A stretch of DNA of 64,000 bases from Leisingera thetidis (GCF_025857195.1 NZ_CP109789.1:169857-233856); one strand, 5' to 3'. Shown: positions 29,367-40,640, counted from the stretch's first letter. Numbers and translations: made by a program. Notes: a model not told the origin generated them from the sequence alone.

Positions 29367-31448
29367 TCATCCCGTTTTGTCGGCGTGTGTGTCGAAATTG
29401 GCGAGGTTGAGGCCTCCGGCGATCAGGCTGTCGAGGAGGGACGGCACGCTCCACGACAGGGGGTCGTTCTTGGCATAAGTCGCGATGCGGCGGCGCAACT
29501 GATCCAATCCAACCTTTTCGGCAAAATGCATCGGTCCCCCGCGCCACCGCGGGAAGCCATAGCCATGCACCAGAACGAGGTCGATGTCCGCGGCCCGATG
29601 TGCGATTCCCTCGTCCAGGATACGCAATCCCTCGTCGATCATCGCTGTGATGGCGCGGTCGGCAATTTCTTCATCGCTGAAGTCACGGCGGATCACACCG
29701 GCTTCGCGCGAAGCAGTTTCGATCAGCTCTGTCACCACCGAGGGCGAAGTATCTTCGGCAGCGCCCGGGTAGTCATACCAACCTGCGCCGGTCTTGCGGC
29801 CAAGCCGTTCTAGCTCTTCCACCATCCGGTCGGCTATTGGGATGTAGCGGATGCCCTCAGCGTCGCTCAGGTTCTTTCGCTGCCGGTTGGCATAGGCGAT
29901 GTCGAGTCCGGACAGATCCTGCACCGCATAGGGGCCCATGGCCATTCCAAACCCAGTCATCGCCTTGTCGATCTGCCAGGGTAGAGCGCCCTCCAGCAGC
30001 ATTACGTCGCAGATTTGGCGGTAGCGGGTGAGGATTCGGTTACCTATGAACCCGTCGCAGACACCGGCTTCGACAGGGATCTTACCCAGCCGTGCAGCCA
30101 AGCCAAAGACGCTGGCGAGGGTCTGGTTCGTGGTGCCGGCGCCCGGGATGATCTCCAGCAGCTTCATCAGGTGCGCAGGGCTGAAGAAATGCAGTCCCAG
30201 GCAACGGCTTGGAGCGGATATGCCTTCAAATACCTTGTTGACGTCCAGATAAGAGGTGTTGGTGGCTAAGATCGCAGAGGTGGGAAGTACGGCGTCGAGC
30301 TCTGCAAAGACCTGGCACTTGACGTTCAGGTCTTCGAATACCGCTTCGATAGCGATGTCGAAGGCAGGCAGGCTGCCGTAGCCGGTCTGCACCGCTATTC
30401 GGGCCTTGCCTGTTTCGGCCTCTTGCGCGCTGATCTTATCGCGTTTGACGGCCTGGTCGAACAACGAGGCGATATTGGCCCGGGCCTTGTCCGCGGCGCT
30501 GATGCTGGCTTCGACAACGGTGACCGCCACCTTGGCCTGGTCAAGCGCATAGGCAATGCCTGCACCCATGGAGCCGCCGCCGACAACCAGAGCGGTTTCG
30601 ATTGGCGTAGGCCGGGAGCCGCGTTTGGTTCCCTGGGACTTCGCCGCGGTTTCAGCAAAGAACACATGACGCAGTGCAGCCGCCTGCTCTGTCTGGCGCA
30701 GCTCCAGAAAGCTGGTCCTTTCCTGCGCCATGGCTTCAGAAAATGGCAGCCGAGTGGCAGCCTCAAGCAGGTCAAGTGCAACCTGCGGCGCGGTCTGGCC
30801 GCGGGTGCGTTTGGCTGCCGTTTGTCGCAGGTTGGAAAAAAGTCCGGGTTCCGGTTGCGGCGCCGGGAGGGCGCTGGCAGGCAGCGCCGCCGCCAGCACC
30901 CGGGCGGGCACTTGCTGAGCTGCGGTCAGCGTATCCGGCGCCACCTCATCCACCAACCCCAGCTCTTCTGCGGCTAAAGCGCCTATCCGGCCGCCCTGAG
31001 TGATCAGACCCGCAGCCTTGGCAAGGCCGGTGATCCGCGGCAGCCGTTGGGTGCCGCCCGCACCGGGCACCACGCCCAAGGTTACTTCGGGGAGGCCAAG
31101 AAGCGCTTCGGGCGCGGCAATTCGATAGCGGCAAGCCAAAGCGATTTCCAGCCCGGCGCCAAGGGCGATGCCGTTGATCGCGGCGATGCTGCCCATCGTC
31201 TCAAGCCGGTTCAGCACATCCGGCAGATGCGGCTCCTGCGGCGGGGCGTTGAATTCGCGGGCATCACTGCCGGCGGAAAAGGCCCGGCCCGCGCCGGTGA
31301 CGATGATCCGCTCCGCCTGCGCTATCTCCGCTGAGTCCAGAGCCGCGTTCAGCTGTCGGCGCATGGTCTGGCCAACCACATTAAGCGGCGGGTTATCAAG
31401 CGTAATTATGCATGTGCCGCCTGAGATTTTGTAGCGAAGTGCCATCAC
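29367..31448 (-). CDS. Bifunctional enoyl-CoA hydratase / 3-hydroxyacyl-CoA dehydrogenase (FadB-like)
   Basis: An intact 693-residue multifunctional protein. The N-terminal crotonase domain contains GAGRAFSAGSDAREFNAP and INGIALGAGLEIALACRYRI, followed by GLPEVTLGVVPGAGGTQRLP. The NAD-binding domain has VVGGGSMGAGIAYALDQAKV, then ILATNTSYLDVNKVFEG and LGLHFFSPAHLMKLLEIIPG, with duplicated C-terminal 3HCDH domains. It should hydrate and oxidise enoyl-CoA intermediates. An alternative start lies one codon later. Confidence 0.94.
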   Translation of the reverse strand: MMALRYKISGGTCIITLDNPPLNVVGQTMRRQLNAALDSAEIAQAERIIVTGAGRAFSAGSDAREFNAPPQEPHLPDVLNRLETMGSIAAINGIALGAGLEIALACRYRIAAPEALLGLPEVTLGVVPGAGGTQRLPRITGLAKAAGLITQGGRIGALAAEELGLVDEVAPDTLTAAQQVPARVLAAALPASALPAPQPEPGLFSNLRQTAAKRTRGQTAPQVALDLLEAATRLPFSEAMAQERTSFLELRQTEQAAALRHVFFAETAAKSQGTKRGSRPTPIETALVVGGGSMGAGIAYALDQAKVAVTVVEASISAADKARANIASLFDQAVKRDKISAQEAETGKARIAVQTGYGSLPAFDIAIEAVFEDLNVKCQVFAELDAVLPTSAILATNTSYLDVNKVFEGISAPSRCLGLHFFSPAHLMKLLEIIPGAGTTNQTLASVFGLAARLGKIPVEAGVCDGFIGNRILTRYRQICDVMLLEGALPWQIDKAMTGFGMAMGPYAVQDLSGLDIAYANRQRKNLSDAEGIRYIPIADRMVEELERLGRKTGAGWYDYPGAAEDTSPSVVTELIETASREAGVIRRDFSDEEIADRAITAMIDEGLRILDEGIAHRAADIDLVLVHGYGFPRWRGGPMHFAEKVGLDQLRRRIATYAKNDPLSWSVPSLLDSLIAGGLNLANFDTHADKTG

Positions 31449-31463
31449 TCACCTCTGTATCAT

Positions 31464-31886
31464 TCATTCACCAGCGAGGGCCTGGCCCTGCGGCGCGATA
31501 AAGGCGGTAGCTTCGATCTCAACCAACGCCTCTTCCTCGGCCAGTTCGCTGATGACCAGCATAGACATGGCTGGGAAATGCTTGCCGAAGACTCGCTGGT
31601 AGGCCTTGCCCACTTCGCGCTGTTTAGCCAAGTATTCCTCCTTGTCGGTGACATACCAAGTCATCCTGCCGACATCCGTGACCTCGCCGCCGGCGGCGCG
31701 CACAATTTCGGCTATATTGCTCAAGGCCTGCTCCATCTGCCCCAGAAAGCCGCCTGCCGTGAATTTCTTGTCCTTATCCCAGCCGATCTGGCCGCCGATA
31801 TGCAGGGTGCCATCCGCCATCAGCATGCCATTGGCATAGCCCAGAGCCGACGCCCAGCCTTCGGGATGAATTGTCCGTGGCTTCAT
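31464..31886 (-). CDS. RidA-family protein
   Basis: A 140-residue YjgF/YER057c/UK114-type protein (HPEGWASALGYANGMLMADG, HIGGQIGWDKDKKFTAGGFL, and a C-terminal VEIEATAFIAP). Members hydrolyse enamines/imines or deaminate reactive intermediates, which would fit an aminated ring product from 2-aminobenzoyl-CoA. It overlaps the thioesterase gene by 4 bp. Confidence 0.92.
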   Translation of the reverse strand: MKPRTIHPEGWASALGYANGMLMADGTLHIGGQIGWDKDKKFTAGGFLGQMEQALSNIAEIVRAAGGEVTDVGRMTWYVTDKEEYLAKQREVGKAYQRVFGKHFPAMSMLVISELAEEEALVEIEATAFIAPQGQALAGE

Positions 31887-32296
31887 CTGTTTGCCTCCAT
31901 CAATCTGTTCAGTTTCGCCCGTACGGCTTCTGGCCAGGGGGCGGGGCGGCCGTCAGGGCCGGTGAAAACCATCCGCTGATCAACCTCGAACCGCAGATCG
32001 CCCGCAGATGCGCCGACGGCCTGGGTGGTCAGCGACAGGCTGGTCCTGCCGACATGATTCAGCGTGCACCGCAGCTCCAGCTGATCGCCATGGCGGCACG
32101 GTGCGCGAAACCGCACATTTAATTCTGCCGTCGGGACGGCGTTTTGCTCATGGATTGCCTCGAAAGGCCACTCCAGCAACTCGCTGAACATCGCCTCGAT
32201 GGCATCGTTCAGCATTTCCAGAAACCGCGGATAGAAAACGATCCCGGCCGGGTCGCAATGTTTGAACAGGATCTTCTGCGGATAGGTGAAATGCAT
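31883..32296 (-). CDS. Acyl-CoA thioesterase (4-hydroxybenzoyl-CoA thioesterase family)
   Basis: A hotdog-fold protein of about 137 residues, starting MHFTYPQKILFKHCDPAGIV. The HCDPAGIVFYPRFLEMLNDA motif holds the active-site Asp of 4HBT thioesterases. In aerobic CoA pathways such enzymes release stalled aromatic CoA esters. In a salicylyl-CoA pathway one could release gentisate from gentisyl-CoA. It overlaps ridA by 4 bp. Confidence 0.9.
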   Translation of the reverse strand: MHFTYPQKILFKHCDPAGIVFYPRFLEMLNDAIEAMFSELLEWPFEAIHEQNAVPTAELNVRFRAPCRHGDQLELRCTLNHVGRTSLSLTTQAVGASAGDLRFEVDQRMVFTGPDGRPAPWPEAVRAKLNRLMEANR

Positions 32297-32335
32297 GTCA
32301 CACCCGCCTTTCGGCCGCGGCAAGCTGCGCCCGGC

Positions 32336-33961
32336 TCATCCGCCGCTCCTAAGCCGGAAGCGCTGGATCTTACCGGTTTCGGTTTTGGGCAGGGCCTGCC
32401 AAAAGACAACCGAGCGCGGGTATTTATATGGCGCAATCGCGGATTTCACGTGATCCTGCAGCAGTTTGACGGTCTGCTCCGAGGCCTCTTGGCCTTCAGC
32501 CAGCACCACATGCGCCTCGACGATGGAACCTCGCGCCGCATCCGGCACGCCGATCACCGCGCATTCGGCCACCGCCTCATGGGCCAGCAGAGCGGCCTCC
32601 ACCTCGGGACCGGCAATGTTGTAGCCCGAGGAGATGATCATGTCGTCATTACGGGCGGCGAAATGGAAATAGCCATCTTCGTCCTGGAGGAAGGCATCGC
32701 CGGAGATGTTCCAGCCGTCCTGCACATATTCCGCCTGCCGTTCGCCGCCCAGGTAGCGGCAGCCGGTGGGGCCGCGCACCGCCAGTCGTCCGACCTCGCC
32801 GCGGGGTAGTTCCTGGCCATTCTCGCCGACCACTTTGGCCTGATATCCGGTGACCGGCTTGCCGGTGCAGGCCGGGTGGTGATCGGAGAGGCGGTTGGTG
32901 ATGAAAATATGCAGCATCTCAGTGGCGCCTATGCCGTCCAGCATCGGCTTGCCGGTTTTCTGCATCCATTCGTCATAGACCGGCGCAGGCAGGGTTTCGC
33001 CCGCCGAGACCGCAGCGCGGAGCGAGGACAGGTCGGCGCCCTTGTCCATTGCCGTCAGCATGGCGCGGTACGCGGTGGGCGCGGTAAAGCAGACGGTCGC
33101 CTTATAGGTCTCGATGATTTCGACCATGCTGGGCGGGGTTGCCTGTTCCAGTAGTGCAGCGGCGGCGCCAAAACGAAGCGGGAAGACCGCCAGACCGCCA
33201 AGGCCAAAGGTGAAGGCCAAGGGCGGCGAGCCGACAAAGACGTCTTCAGGGGTGACTCCCAGGACTTCCTTGGCATAGCCGTCGGCGATGATCAGCAAAT
33301 CGCGGTGGAAATGCATGGTGCCCTTGGGCTCACCGGTGCTGCCTGATGTGAAGCCGATAAGTGCCACATCATCCTGGCTGGTCTGGATGGCATTGAAATG
33401 TGCAGGTTTTTCCAGCGCCAGCCGGTCCAGTTCGGCATCGTGATTGGCAGTGCCGTCAAATCCAACCACGGATTTCAGAGTGGCACTGGCCTTGGCGCAA
33501 AGTGTCATTTCATCCATTAACCGGGTATCGCACAGCGCATGGGTGATGCCAGCCTTCTCAACATATTTGGTCAGCTCGGCGGCGCGCAGCATCGGCATCG
33601 TGTTGATCACCACCGCGCCGGCTTTGGTGGCGGCCAGCCAGCAGGCCACCATCGCCGGATTGTTGGCAGAGCGGATCAGAACCCGGTTGCCGGGCATCAC
33701 ACCCAGATCCTCGACCAGCACATGGGCCAGCCGGTTGGTCCAGTCGCTCAGCTCCTTGTAGGTACGCCGCCGCCCGTTGCCAATCAGGGCTGTATGGTCG
33801 CCAAAGCCTTTTTCGACCATGGCATCGGTCAGTTCGACTGCAGCATTCAACCGGTCAGGATATTCAAACCCTTCCAGCCTCAGCTCCGGCCAGCTGTCCG
33901 GCACAGGCAGGTTCGAACGGGAAAATGTGTCGGTATGAGCGGTTTGTCCCAGCATTTTCAA
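32336..33961 (-). CDS. Aromatic acid-CoA ligase (benzoate / 2-aminobenzoate-CoA ligase family)
   Basis: An intact 541-residue adenylate-forming enzyme. The P-loop is [20 protein letters not shown]. Other motifs are the acyl-adenylate motif [13 protein letters not shown], the hinge region [20 protein letters not shown] and the catalytic Lys near the end ([14 protein letters not shown]). The opening ([29 protein letters not shown]) is that of benzoate/2-aminobenzoate-CoA ligases. It should activate the entering aromatic acid. It overlaps the acyl-CoA dehydrogenase gene by 4 bp. Confidence 0.92.
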   Translation of the reverse strand: MKMLGQTAHTDTFSRSNLPVPDSWPELRLEGFEYPDRLNAAVELTDAMVEKGFGDHTALIGNGRRRTYKELSDWTNRLAHVLVEDLGVMPGNRVLIRSANNPAMVACWLAATKAGAVVINTMPMLRAAELTKYVEKAGITHALCDTRLMDEMTLCAKASATLKSVVGFDGTANHDAELDRLALEKPAHFNAIQTSQDDVALIGFTSGSTGEPKGTMHFHRDLLIIADGYAKEVLGVTPEDVFVGSPPLAFTFGLGGLAVFPLRFGAAAALLEQATPPSMVEIIETYKATVCFTAPTAYRAMLTAMDKGADLSSLRAAVSAGETLPAPVYDEWMQKTGKPMLDGIGATEMLHIFITNRLSDHHPACTGKPVTGYQAKVVGENGQELPRGEVGRLAVRGPTGCRYLGGERQAEYVQDGWNISGDAFLQDEDGYFHFAARNDDMIISSGYNIAGPEVEAALLAHEAVAECAVIGVPDAARGSIVEAHVVLAEGQEASEQTVKLLQDHVKSAIAPYKYPRSVVFWQALPKTETGKIQRFRLRSGG

Positions 33962-35116
33962 ACTCCCTGTTGATTTGCCAAGGTTTGGCGGGCAATCACC
34001 ACTCGCTGGACGTCAGACGCCCCTTCATAGATGCGTAAAGCCCTGATTTCACGGTACAGTTTCTCAACGGTCTCGCCGGATCGGACGCCGTCGCCTCCAT
34101 GCAACTGCACCGCCCTGTCGATCACTGCCTGTGCCTGATCGGTCGAGAACAGCTTGGCCATCGCGGCCTCGCGGGTAACTCGCGCGGCTCCCGAATCCTT
34201 GACCCAGGCGGCGCGGTAGACCAGCAGCGCTGAGGCATCCACATCCAGCGCCATATCGGCGATATGGCCCTGCACCATCTGCAGACCGGACAGCGGTGCG
34301 CTCTGCACCTGCCGCGCCGTGACCCGATTCAGTGCCTCGTCCAGCGCCCGCCGGGCAAACCCCAGCGCCGCCGCCGCCACGGTCGAGCGGAACACATCCA
34401 GCACCGACATGGCGATCTTGAAGCCTGCCCCACGCTGGCCGATCAGGGCAGACGTCGGAATACGGCAATCGGTGAACCGCAACCGCGCCAGCGGATGCGG
34501 CGCAATCGTGTGCAGCCGCTCCACCACCTCGAACCCCGGCAACCCGGCTGGCACCACAAAAGCGCTGAGACCGCGGGCTCCTGGCGCCTCGCCGGTGCGG
34601 GCAAACAGCGTATAGACGTCCGCAATGCCGCCGTTGGAGATCCAGGTCTTCTCTCCGTTCAGGACATAAGCATCGCCATCCAGCGTGGCGGTCATAGTGG
34701 AATTGGCCACATCCGAACCGGACTGCGGCTCGGTCAGGGCAAAGGCCGAGACCGCCTTTCCCGCCCGGGTCAGCGGCAGCCATTCCTGCTGCTGTGCTTC
34801 AGTTCCGAACAGGGGAAACCGCCCCGGTGCCCAACCCCTGCATTGCAAAGGCGAAATCTGCCAGCCCGTCATGCCGCGCGAGCGTTTCCCGGATCAGGCA
34901 GAGCGTGCGCACATCCAGCCGCTCACCCTGCATCGCAGCCGCATGCCGGGTCCAGCCCGCCTCACCCAAAGCGGACACCAGCCCCCTGCAGGCGGCATCG
35001 GTATCGCTGTGATCGATCCCGGCCAGAGCACCGCCGGCCCAGGCCTCAAGCTCCGCCGCCAGTTCCCGGTGCCGGTCCTCAAAGAACGGCCAATTCAGAA
35101 ATGACCTATCTGCCAT
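33958..35116 (-). CDS. Acyl-CoA dehydrogenase, one frameshift
   Basis: The gene starts [20 protein letters not shown] at 35116. Removing one base from the G4 run 34812-34815 joins [20 protein letters not shown] to the rest. The FAD and catalytic regions are clear ([79 protein letters not shown]). Electrons should pass to EtfAB. About 110 bp separate it from the hydratase gene upstream. Confidence 0.9.
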
Positions 35117-35227
35117 AGTCTCTCCTCCCGGCCGGAAAACGGATCCGCTCCTTCTTCTAGCCTTCAAACATCCCCGCCGAGGCACCCGCACCCTCCTCCG
35201 GCGCAGACTCCCGCAGCTCAATGCGCC

Positions 35228-36028
35228 TCAATCGCCTTCAAAAGCCGGTTTGTCCTTGTTCACAAAGGCGTGGTAGGCTCGTTCGAAATCCGCCGTCTGC
35301 ATGCAGATCGCCTGGGCCTGGGCCTCGGCCTCAATCGCCTGTTCGATCGACATCGACCATTCCTGCGCCAGCATGGTCTTGGTCATCATATGGCCGAAAC
35401 CGGGACCTGCCGCGATGCGTTCTGCCATCCGGCCCGCCTCGGCCAGCAGATCCTCCGCCGCGACCAGCTTGTTGTGGAATCCCCAGGCCGCGCCTTCTTC
35501 GGCGCTCATCGAGCGGCCGGTGTACAGCAGTTCCGCCGCGCGGCCCTGGCCGATGATCCGCGGCAGGATCGCGCAGGCGCCCATATCGCAGCCCGCCAGC
35601 CCGACACGGGTGAACAGGAACGCGGTCTTGACCTCCGGCGTGGCGATCCGCAGGTCCGAGGCCATGGCTATGATCGCGCCGGCGCCCACGCAGACCCCGT
35701 CAATCGCCGCAATGATGGGCTTGCCGCAATTGACCATCGCCTTGACCAGATCCCCAGTCATCCGGGTAAAGGCCAGAAGCTCCTTCATGCTCATCTTCGT
35801 CAGCGGGCCGATGATGTCATGCACATCGCCGCCCGAGCAGAAGTTGCCGCCGTTGGAGGCAAAGACCACCGCCTTCACCGTGTCGTCATAATGCAGATCG
35901 CGGAACCAGTCGCGCAGCTCAGCGTAGCTGTCGAAGGTCAGCGGGTTCTTGCGATCCGGCCGGTCCAGGGCCACGGTGGCAATGCCGCCGGAAATCTCAC
36001 AATTGAAGTGGGATACATCTGTTCTCAT
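35228..36028 (-). CDS. Enoyl-CoA hydratase/isomerase family protein
   Basis: An intact 266-residue crotonase-fold protein. The oxyanion-hole segment [20 protein letters not shown] and the second block [20 protein letters not shown] are present, followed by [20 protein letters not shown]. Its closest analogues are the hydratases of the aerobic 2-aminobenzoyl-CoA clusters, where they may act on a cyclic or ring-opened CoA ester. It lies 6 bp after the MarR gene. Confidence 0.9.
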   Translation of the reverse strand: MRTDVSHFNCEISGGIATVALDRPDRKNPLTFDSYAELRDWFRDLHYDDTVKAVVFASNGGNFCSGGDVHDIIGPLTKMSMKELLAFTRMTGDLVKAMVNCGKPIIAAIDGVCVGAGAIIAMASDLRIATPEVKTAFLFTRVGLAGCDMGACAILPRIIGQGRAAELLYTGRSMSAEEGAAWGFHNKLVAAEDLLAEAGRMAERIAAGPGFGHMMTKTMLAQEWSMSIEQAIEAEAQAQAICMQTADFERAYHAFVNKDKPAFEGD

Positions 36029-36034
36029 CTGTCA

Positions 36035-36505
36035 TCACTCTCGCTTGCCGGGCGCTGCGACCAAGGAATCCAGAAGCGCGGAAACAGTTTCGATATCCTG
36101 GCCAGAAAGCCCGCCCAGCAGTTCATTGACCCAGCTTTCGTGCGCTCTGGCCTGTGCCCGGAACGCGGTTTGGCCCTTCGGCGTCAGCGTCACCAGCGAG
36201 GCGCGCCGGTCGCCGGGCACCGGCACCCGCAGAGCCAGGCCTTCGTCAGCCAGCTTGTCAACAATACCGGTGATATTGCCGTTGGAGACCTTGAGCAGCT
36301 TGGAGATCTGGCTCATCTTCAGCCCCTCAGGGAAGCGCAGCAGCGCCGACATCACATCAAACCGCGGCAGGGTGCTGTCGAATTCGCTGCGCAGGCGGCG
36401 GCGGATTTCATCCTCGACCGCACTGCCGGCCTTCAACAGCCGCAGCCACAGCCGCAGCCGGTCCTTGGACAGATCACCTGTGAAGAGTTCGGTGGGTTCT
36501 GCCAT
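36035..36505 (-). CDS. MarR-family transcriptional regulator
   Basis: A 156-residue winged-helix regulator (LRLWLRLLKAGSAVEDEIRR, MSALLRFPEGLKMSQISKLL, KVSNGNITGIVDKLADEGLA with the recognition helix and wing). Aromatic-CoA MarR regulators typically respond to the CoA thioester and bind the operon promoter. Its gene overlaps the SDR stop by one base (TGATG), so it is made with the enzymes and may autoregulate the operon. Confidence 0.92.
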   Translation of the reverse strand: MAEPTELFTGDLSKDRLRLWLRLLKAGSAVEDEIRRRLRSEFDSTLPRFDVMSALLRFPEGLKMSQISKLLKVSNGNITGIVDKLADEGLALRVPVPGDRRASLVTLTPKGQTAFRAQARAHESWVNELLGGLSGQDIETVSALLDSLVAAPGKRE

Positions 36506-37264
36506 CAGATCTCTCCTCCTGACAGACTGAGCGAATGGCCATTCACTGACCGGGCCCCGTCAGAGCACAGCCAAAGAGTGGTCTGCGCCACCTCATCGAT
36601 CTGGATGAAGCGTTTCTGGGGGTTGCCTGCCAGCAATGAGGCGCGGGCCTTGTCCTCGCTCATCCCGGTCTTGGCGGTGATATTGTCGATCGAGCGCTGA
36701 AGCATCGGGGTTTCGGTGAACCCGGGGCAGATCGCATTGGCGGTGACGCCGCTGCGGCCCAGCTCGATTGCCAAGGACCGGGTCAGCCCGACCACCGCAT
36801 GTTTTGCCGCGCAATAGCCGCAAACATAGCCATAGCCCTTCAGCCCTGCAGTGGAGGCCACCGCGATCAGCCGCCCCCATCCAGCCGCTTTCATGTCCGG
36901 CAGCGCCGCCTGCCAGCAATTCACCACGCCGCTGAGATTGACCGCCAGCATCCCGTTCAGCTGTTCAGCTGTCATCTGCTCAAACGGGCAGCTTTCGGCG
37001 GCTCCTGCATTGGCAACCATCACCTCAACCGGCCCATGCTGCTGGCGGGCCTGGCTGAACGCCTCTGCCACGGAATCCGGATGTGTCACATCGCAGGCCG
37101 CCCAATTGATCTGGGGGATGGCTGGCAGCGACCTCCTGCAGGGGAGGCTCGCGGCGGCCCAGGATGGTGACCTTGGCACCGGCTTTGGCCATAGCGGTTG
37201 CCACGGCGGCGCCGACGCCGCTGCCGCCGCCGGTGATCACCGCATGTCTGCCTGCGGCGCTCAT
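36505..37264 (-). CDS. SDR-family 3-hydroxyacyl-CoA-type dehydrogenase, one frameshift
   Basis: A short-chain dehydrogenase: nucleotide-binding [31 protein letters not shown], catalytic Ser in [20 protein letters not shown] with YxxxK (YCAAK), and [11 protein letters not shown]. The gene overlaps the monooxygenase stop by 4 bp. The frame break lies near 37132-37133; removing one base gives [20 protein letters not shown]. Confidence 0.88.
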
Positions 37265-39576
37265 ACCCGGATCATCTCGGCTTCGCGGTCGGCCAGGCGC
37301 CAGACCTGATCACGCCCGGCGTGGTAGGGCGGCAGCCAGTCCTGCTGCCGGTCGCCGATCCGCGCGGCTTCGTGATGGGTCCAATAGGGATCGGCCAGAT
37401 GCGGGCGCCCAACAGCAACCAGATCGGCGCGCCCGGCCATCAGGATCGAATTGGCGTGGTCGGCCTCGTAGATATTGCCCACCGCCATGGTGCGGATGCC
37501 GGTCTCGTTGCGGATCTGGTCCGAGAACGGGGTCTGGAACATCCGGCCATAGACCGGCCGCGCTTCAGGTGTGGTCTGGCCCGCCGATACATCAATGATA
37601 TCGGCGCCTGCGGCCTCGAAGGCCTGCGCAATGGCCACCGCCTCTTGCGGCGTCACGCCGTCCTTGCCAACCCAGTCATTGGCGGAGATCCGCACCGACA
37701 TCGGCTTTGACGCGGGCCAGGCCGCGCGCATTGCCCGGAACACCTCCAGCGGGTAGCGCAGGCGGTTTTTCAGGCTGCCGCCGTAGTCATCGCTGCGCCG
37801 GTTGGAGACCGGAGAAATGAAGGAAGAGATCAGATAGCCATGTGCAGCGTGCAGCTCGATCATGTCAAAGCCTGCACGGTCTGCCATTTCAGCCGCCGTT
37901 ACAAACTGATCGCGCACCGTGTCCATATCGGCGCGGGTCATTTCTCGCGGCGTGTCATTGTCCGCTGACCAGGGCAGCGGCGAGGCAGAAAGCAGCTCCC
38001 AGTTGCCGTCGGGCAGCGGCTTGTCCATACCCTCCCAGCCGATGTTGGTCGAACCCTTGCGGCCGGAATGGCCGATCTGGCAGCAGATGCGGGCGCTGGT
38101 CTCGGCATGCACGAAATCCGTCAGCCGCTTCCACGCAGCCTCATGTTCCGGCGTATACAGGCCCGGGCACCCCGGTGTGATGCGGCCGGTTGGCGACACA
38201 CAGGTCATCTCGGTATAGACCAGCCCTGCCCCGCCTTTGGCGCGCTCACCGTAGTGGATCAGATGCCAGTCGGTGGGGCAGCCTTCCACCGCCTTGTATT
38301 GCGCCATCGGCGACACCACGATGCGGTTCTTCAGTGACATGTCCCGCAGCTGGAACGGTGCGAACATCGGCGCCCGGACCGGAGTGTTTTCCGCCGGGGT
38401 TTTCGCGGTCTGTGCCGTGCCGAACTGCTGCTGGAACCAGCCTTCGGCGGATTGCAGCCACTTGGGGTCGCGCAGGCGCAGGTTTTCATGGGAAATCCGC
38501 TGTGAGCGGGTCAGCAGAGAATAATTGAACTGCACCGGATCAAGATCCAGATAGCGCTCCACCTGCTCGAACCACTCCAGCGAGTTGCGGGCGGCGGACT
38601 GCAACCGCAGCACCTCCAGCCTGCGCTCCTCCTGGTAGCGTTCAAAGGCGGCCTCAAGCGTGGGTTCCGAATGCAGGTAGCTGGCCAGCGCAATCGCACT
38701 ATCAAACGCCAGCCGGGTGCCAGAGCCGATCGAGAAATGCGCGGTGGCCGAGGCATCGCCAAGAAGCACCACGTTTTCGTGGTACCATTTCTCGCACAGC
38801 ACCCGCGGGAAGTTGATCCACACCGCCGAGCCGCGCAGGTGGTCGGCATTGGACATCAGCTCATGGCCGCCCAGGTGGTTTTCGAACACCTTGCGGCAGG
38901 TCTCGACGATCTCTTCCTTGCTCATCGCTTCAAAGCCGAAATTATCCCAGGTCTGCTGCGAGCATTCGACGATGAAAGTCGCGGTCTCGTCGTCGAACTG
39001 GTAGGCATGGGCCCAGATCCAGCCGTGTTCGGTCTTTTCAAAGATGAACGTGAAGGCATCGTCAAAGCGCTGGCGGGTGCCAAGCCAGATGAACTTGCAT
39101 TCGCGGGCGTCGATATTCGGCTTGAAGGTGGCGGCATATTCGCTGCGCACCTTGGAATTCAGACCGTCGCAGGCGACCACCAGATCATAGTCCTGCCGCA
39201 GTGCCTCGGCGCTGTCGAACTCGGTCTCATAGCGCAGCTCCACCCCCAGCTCGCGGGCGCGCTCCTGCAGCAAGAGCAGCATCTTCATGCGGCCGATGCC
39301 GGCAAAACCATGGCCGCCCGACACCGTGCGCACACCGTCATGCACCACCGCAATATCGTCCCAATAGGCGAAATTGCTGCGGATCGCCTCGGCGCTCTTG
39401 GGATCGTTGCGCTCCAGGCTTTCCAGCGCGTCGTCCGACAGCACCACCCCCCAGCCAAAGGTGTCATCGGCGCGGTTGCGCTCGATCACCGCAATCTCGT
39501 GAGAGGGATCACGCAGTTTCATCGAAATCGCAAAGTAGAGCCCGGCCGGCCCTCCTCCCAAACAGGCAACACGCAT
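37261..39576 (-). CDS. Fused flavin monooxygenase / old-yellow-enzyme reductase (2-aminobenzoyl-CoA monooxygenase/reductase or salicylyl-CoA 5-hydroxylase type)
   Basis: An intact protein of about 771 residues with two flavoprotein halves. Residues 1-390 form a class A FAD monooxygenase: [20 protein letters not shown] (GxGxxG), [16 protein letters not shown] (DG motif), and [20 protein letters not shown] (GD motif). Residues ~400-770 form an old-yellow-enzyme FMN barrel: [40 protein letters not shown] (HAAHGYL) and [11 protein letters not shown]. The fusion is known from the Azoarcus 2-aminobenzoyl-CoA pathway and from proteins named salicylyl-CoA 5-hydroxylase. The beta-oxidation genes downstream favour the first; RidA fits an amino substrate. 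Confidence 0.92.
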   Translation of the reverse strand: MRVACLGGGPAGLYFAISMKLRDPSHEIAVIERNRADDTFGWGVVLSDDALESLERNDPKSAEAIRSNFAYWDDIAVVHDGVRTVSGGHGFAGIGRMKMLLLLQERARELGVELRYETEFDSAEALRQDYDLVVACDGLNSKVRSEYAATFKPNIDARECKFIWLGTRQRFDDAFTFIFEKTEHGWIWAHAYQFDDETATFIVECSQQTWDNFGFEAMSKEEIVETCRKVFENHLGGHELMSNADHLRGSAVWINFPRVLCEKWYHENVVLLGDASATAHFSIGSGTRLAFDSAIALASYLHSEPTLEAAFERYQEERRLEVLRLQSAARNSLEWFEQVERYLDLDPVQFNYSLLTRSQRISHENLRLRDPKWLQSAEGWFQQQFGTAQTAKTPAENTPVRAPMFAPFQLRDMSLKNRIVVSPMAQYKAVEGCPTDWHLIHYGERAKGGAGLVYTEMTCVSPTGRITPGCPGLYTPEHEAAWKRLTDFVHAETSARICCQIGHSGRKGSTNIGWEGMDKPLPDGNWELLSASPLPWSADNDTPREMTRADMDTVRDQFVTAAEMADRAGFDMIELHAAHGYLISSFISPVSNRRSDDYGGSLKNRLRYPLEVFRAMRAAWPASKPMSVRISANDWVGKDGVTPQEAVAIAQAFEAAGADIIDVSAGQTTPEARPVYGRMFQTPFSDQIRNETGIRTMAVGNIYEADHANSILMAGRADLVAVGRPHLADPYWTHHEAARIGDRQQDWLPPYHAGRDQVWRLADREAEMIRV

Positions 39577-39648
39577 GATCTTTTCTCCCAGAAACGCCGG
39601 ATTATCCGGCCAAGCTTCAAGCTGTTTGCACAGCATAGACGCAAATTG

Positions 39649-39690
39649 TAGTTTAGTTCAAGCTTAAAATATCAAGGCTTAAAATTTTTA
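39649..39690 (-). promoter_or_regulatory. Putative MarR operator / operon promoter region
   Basis: Just upstream of the monooxygenase start lie two direct repeats, TCAAGCTTAAAAT (39658-39670) and TCAAGGCTTAAAAT (39672-39685), in an AT-rich block within GC-rich surroundings. The first overlaps an imperfect palindrome centred on AAGCTT. This is where the operon promoter and its MarR regulator would be expected to act; binding is inferred. Confidence 0.45.
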
Positions 39691-39846
39691 TCCCTGCAGG
39701 TCTAATGGCCCTAGGGCGCTTAGCCAGGGTTCAACGCTGGCGCAGTTTAAGGTGCTGGAATCTGTGCGTTTCAACGGTAACTCAAATCCTTCTCAATCTA
39801 TTTCTGCATCGATCAGCCGGTGCTAGTAAGGACCCTTTGATCGATA

Positions 39847-40250
39847 TTCTCACCGGTAATGAAGGCGCTCATGGCGTCCACCCCCGGACGCCTTCTGTCA
39901 TTTGGCCATTTGTTGGCACCCTTTTTGTTGGGTCTGACTGCTGCCAGGTGTCATGCTTCTGACCGGGTTCGGCGTAGGTGCTGCCCCATGATACGGTCGG
40001 AACAGGCAGGATCGGTCTGTCTCCGAAGTGGCATTGCGTTGCCAAGGCGTCCAGCGACCTGATCCTGCCCATCGTCCCCCGCGGCTGTCTAGTCCGCTTG
40101 GAAACCACTCTGTATTTTAGATTTCAGGCGCGAGATGGAAACGGGTTATCCATGGTTTCGTTAATCCTCCGGCGATGCATGAGCACTCCGGTTATGCGTG
40201 CCGAGGACGCATTAACCGATCGAGTAAAAGGAAAGAATGCGCTGGCTCGT
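39847..40250 (-). repeat. Degenerate IS116/IS110-type element 3' end (inverted copy of 55117-55441)
   Basis: The sequence is a diverged reverse-complement match to 55117-55441 over about 300 bp. There the match includes an IS110-type transposase C-terminus; here the coding part is decayed. Shared blocks include CTGACTGCTGCC at ~39928 and CGGTCGGAACAGGCAGGATC at 39991-40010. It marks the left border of the RutA-like/Rieske cluster. Confidence 0.75.
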
Positions 40251-40336
40251 CAATCAGGGCCTGATCACTGAGCAGGCGGGCACCCGCTATTTGGAAGCAG
40301 ATCACGAACCTGCCGATACCGACCTAAGAGGTCGCT

Positions 40337-40640
40337 GCACTCAAGATTGAATGGTACGCGGTGGCTAGAAGATCGGGACCCACTTCAGGCCCCATAAAAG
40401 CCGAGCGCCGCATCCTCGAGCTAGTGACCCCGGACAGATAACGGCAAGACCCGCGCAATCTGAATTTCTGTGAAAGGGCGGGCCCGCTCCTCGGAGGCCA
40501 TCTCAACCGCGTTTCTGACGCGACATTGGAGACAACTGTCATATGGCGAGGCCTTTCCCGCCTCGCCGACTTCCTCGGAGGAGCCTGTATCGCAACGCCG
40601 CCAGATGCTTATGGGCAGCTTCAAAAGACACCGGGCGCTT
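40337..40640 (+). pseudogene. Relic of the IS4-like transposase (C-terminal part)
   Basis: The DNA is a diverged copy of the 3' part of the transposase at 5644-7054. Matching stretches include GAATGGTACGCG near 40348, a CTCGGAGG / CTCAACCGCG block near 40490, and CATATGGCGAGGC then CGCAACGCCGCCAGA near 40540-40604. Many changes and deletions show old decay. Confidence 0.7.
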
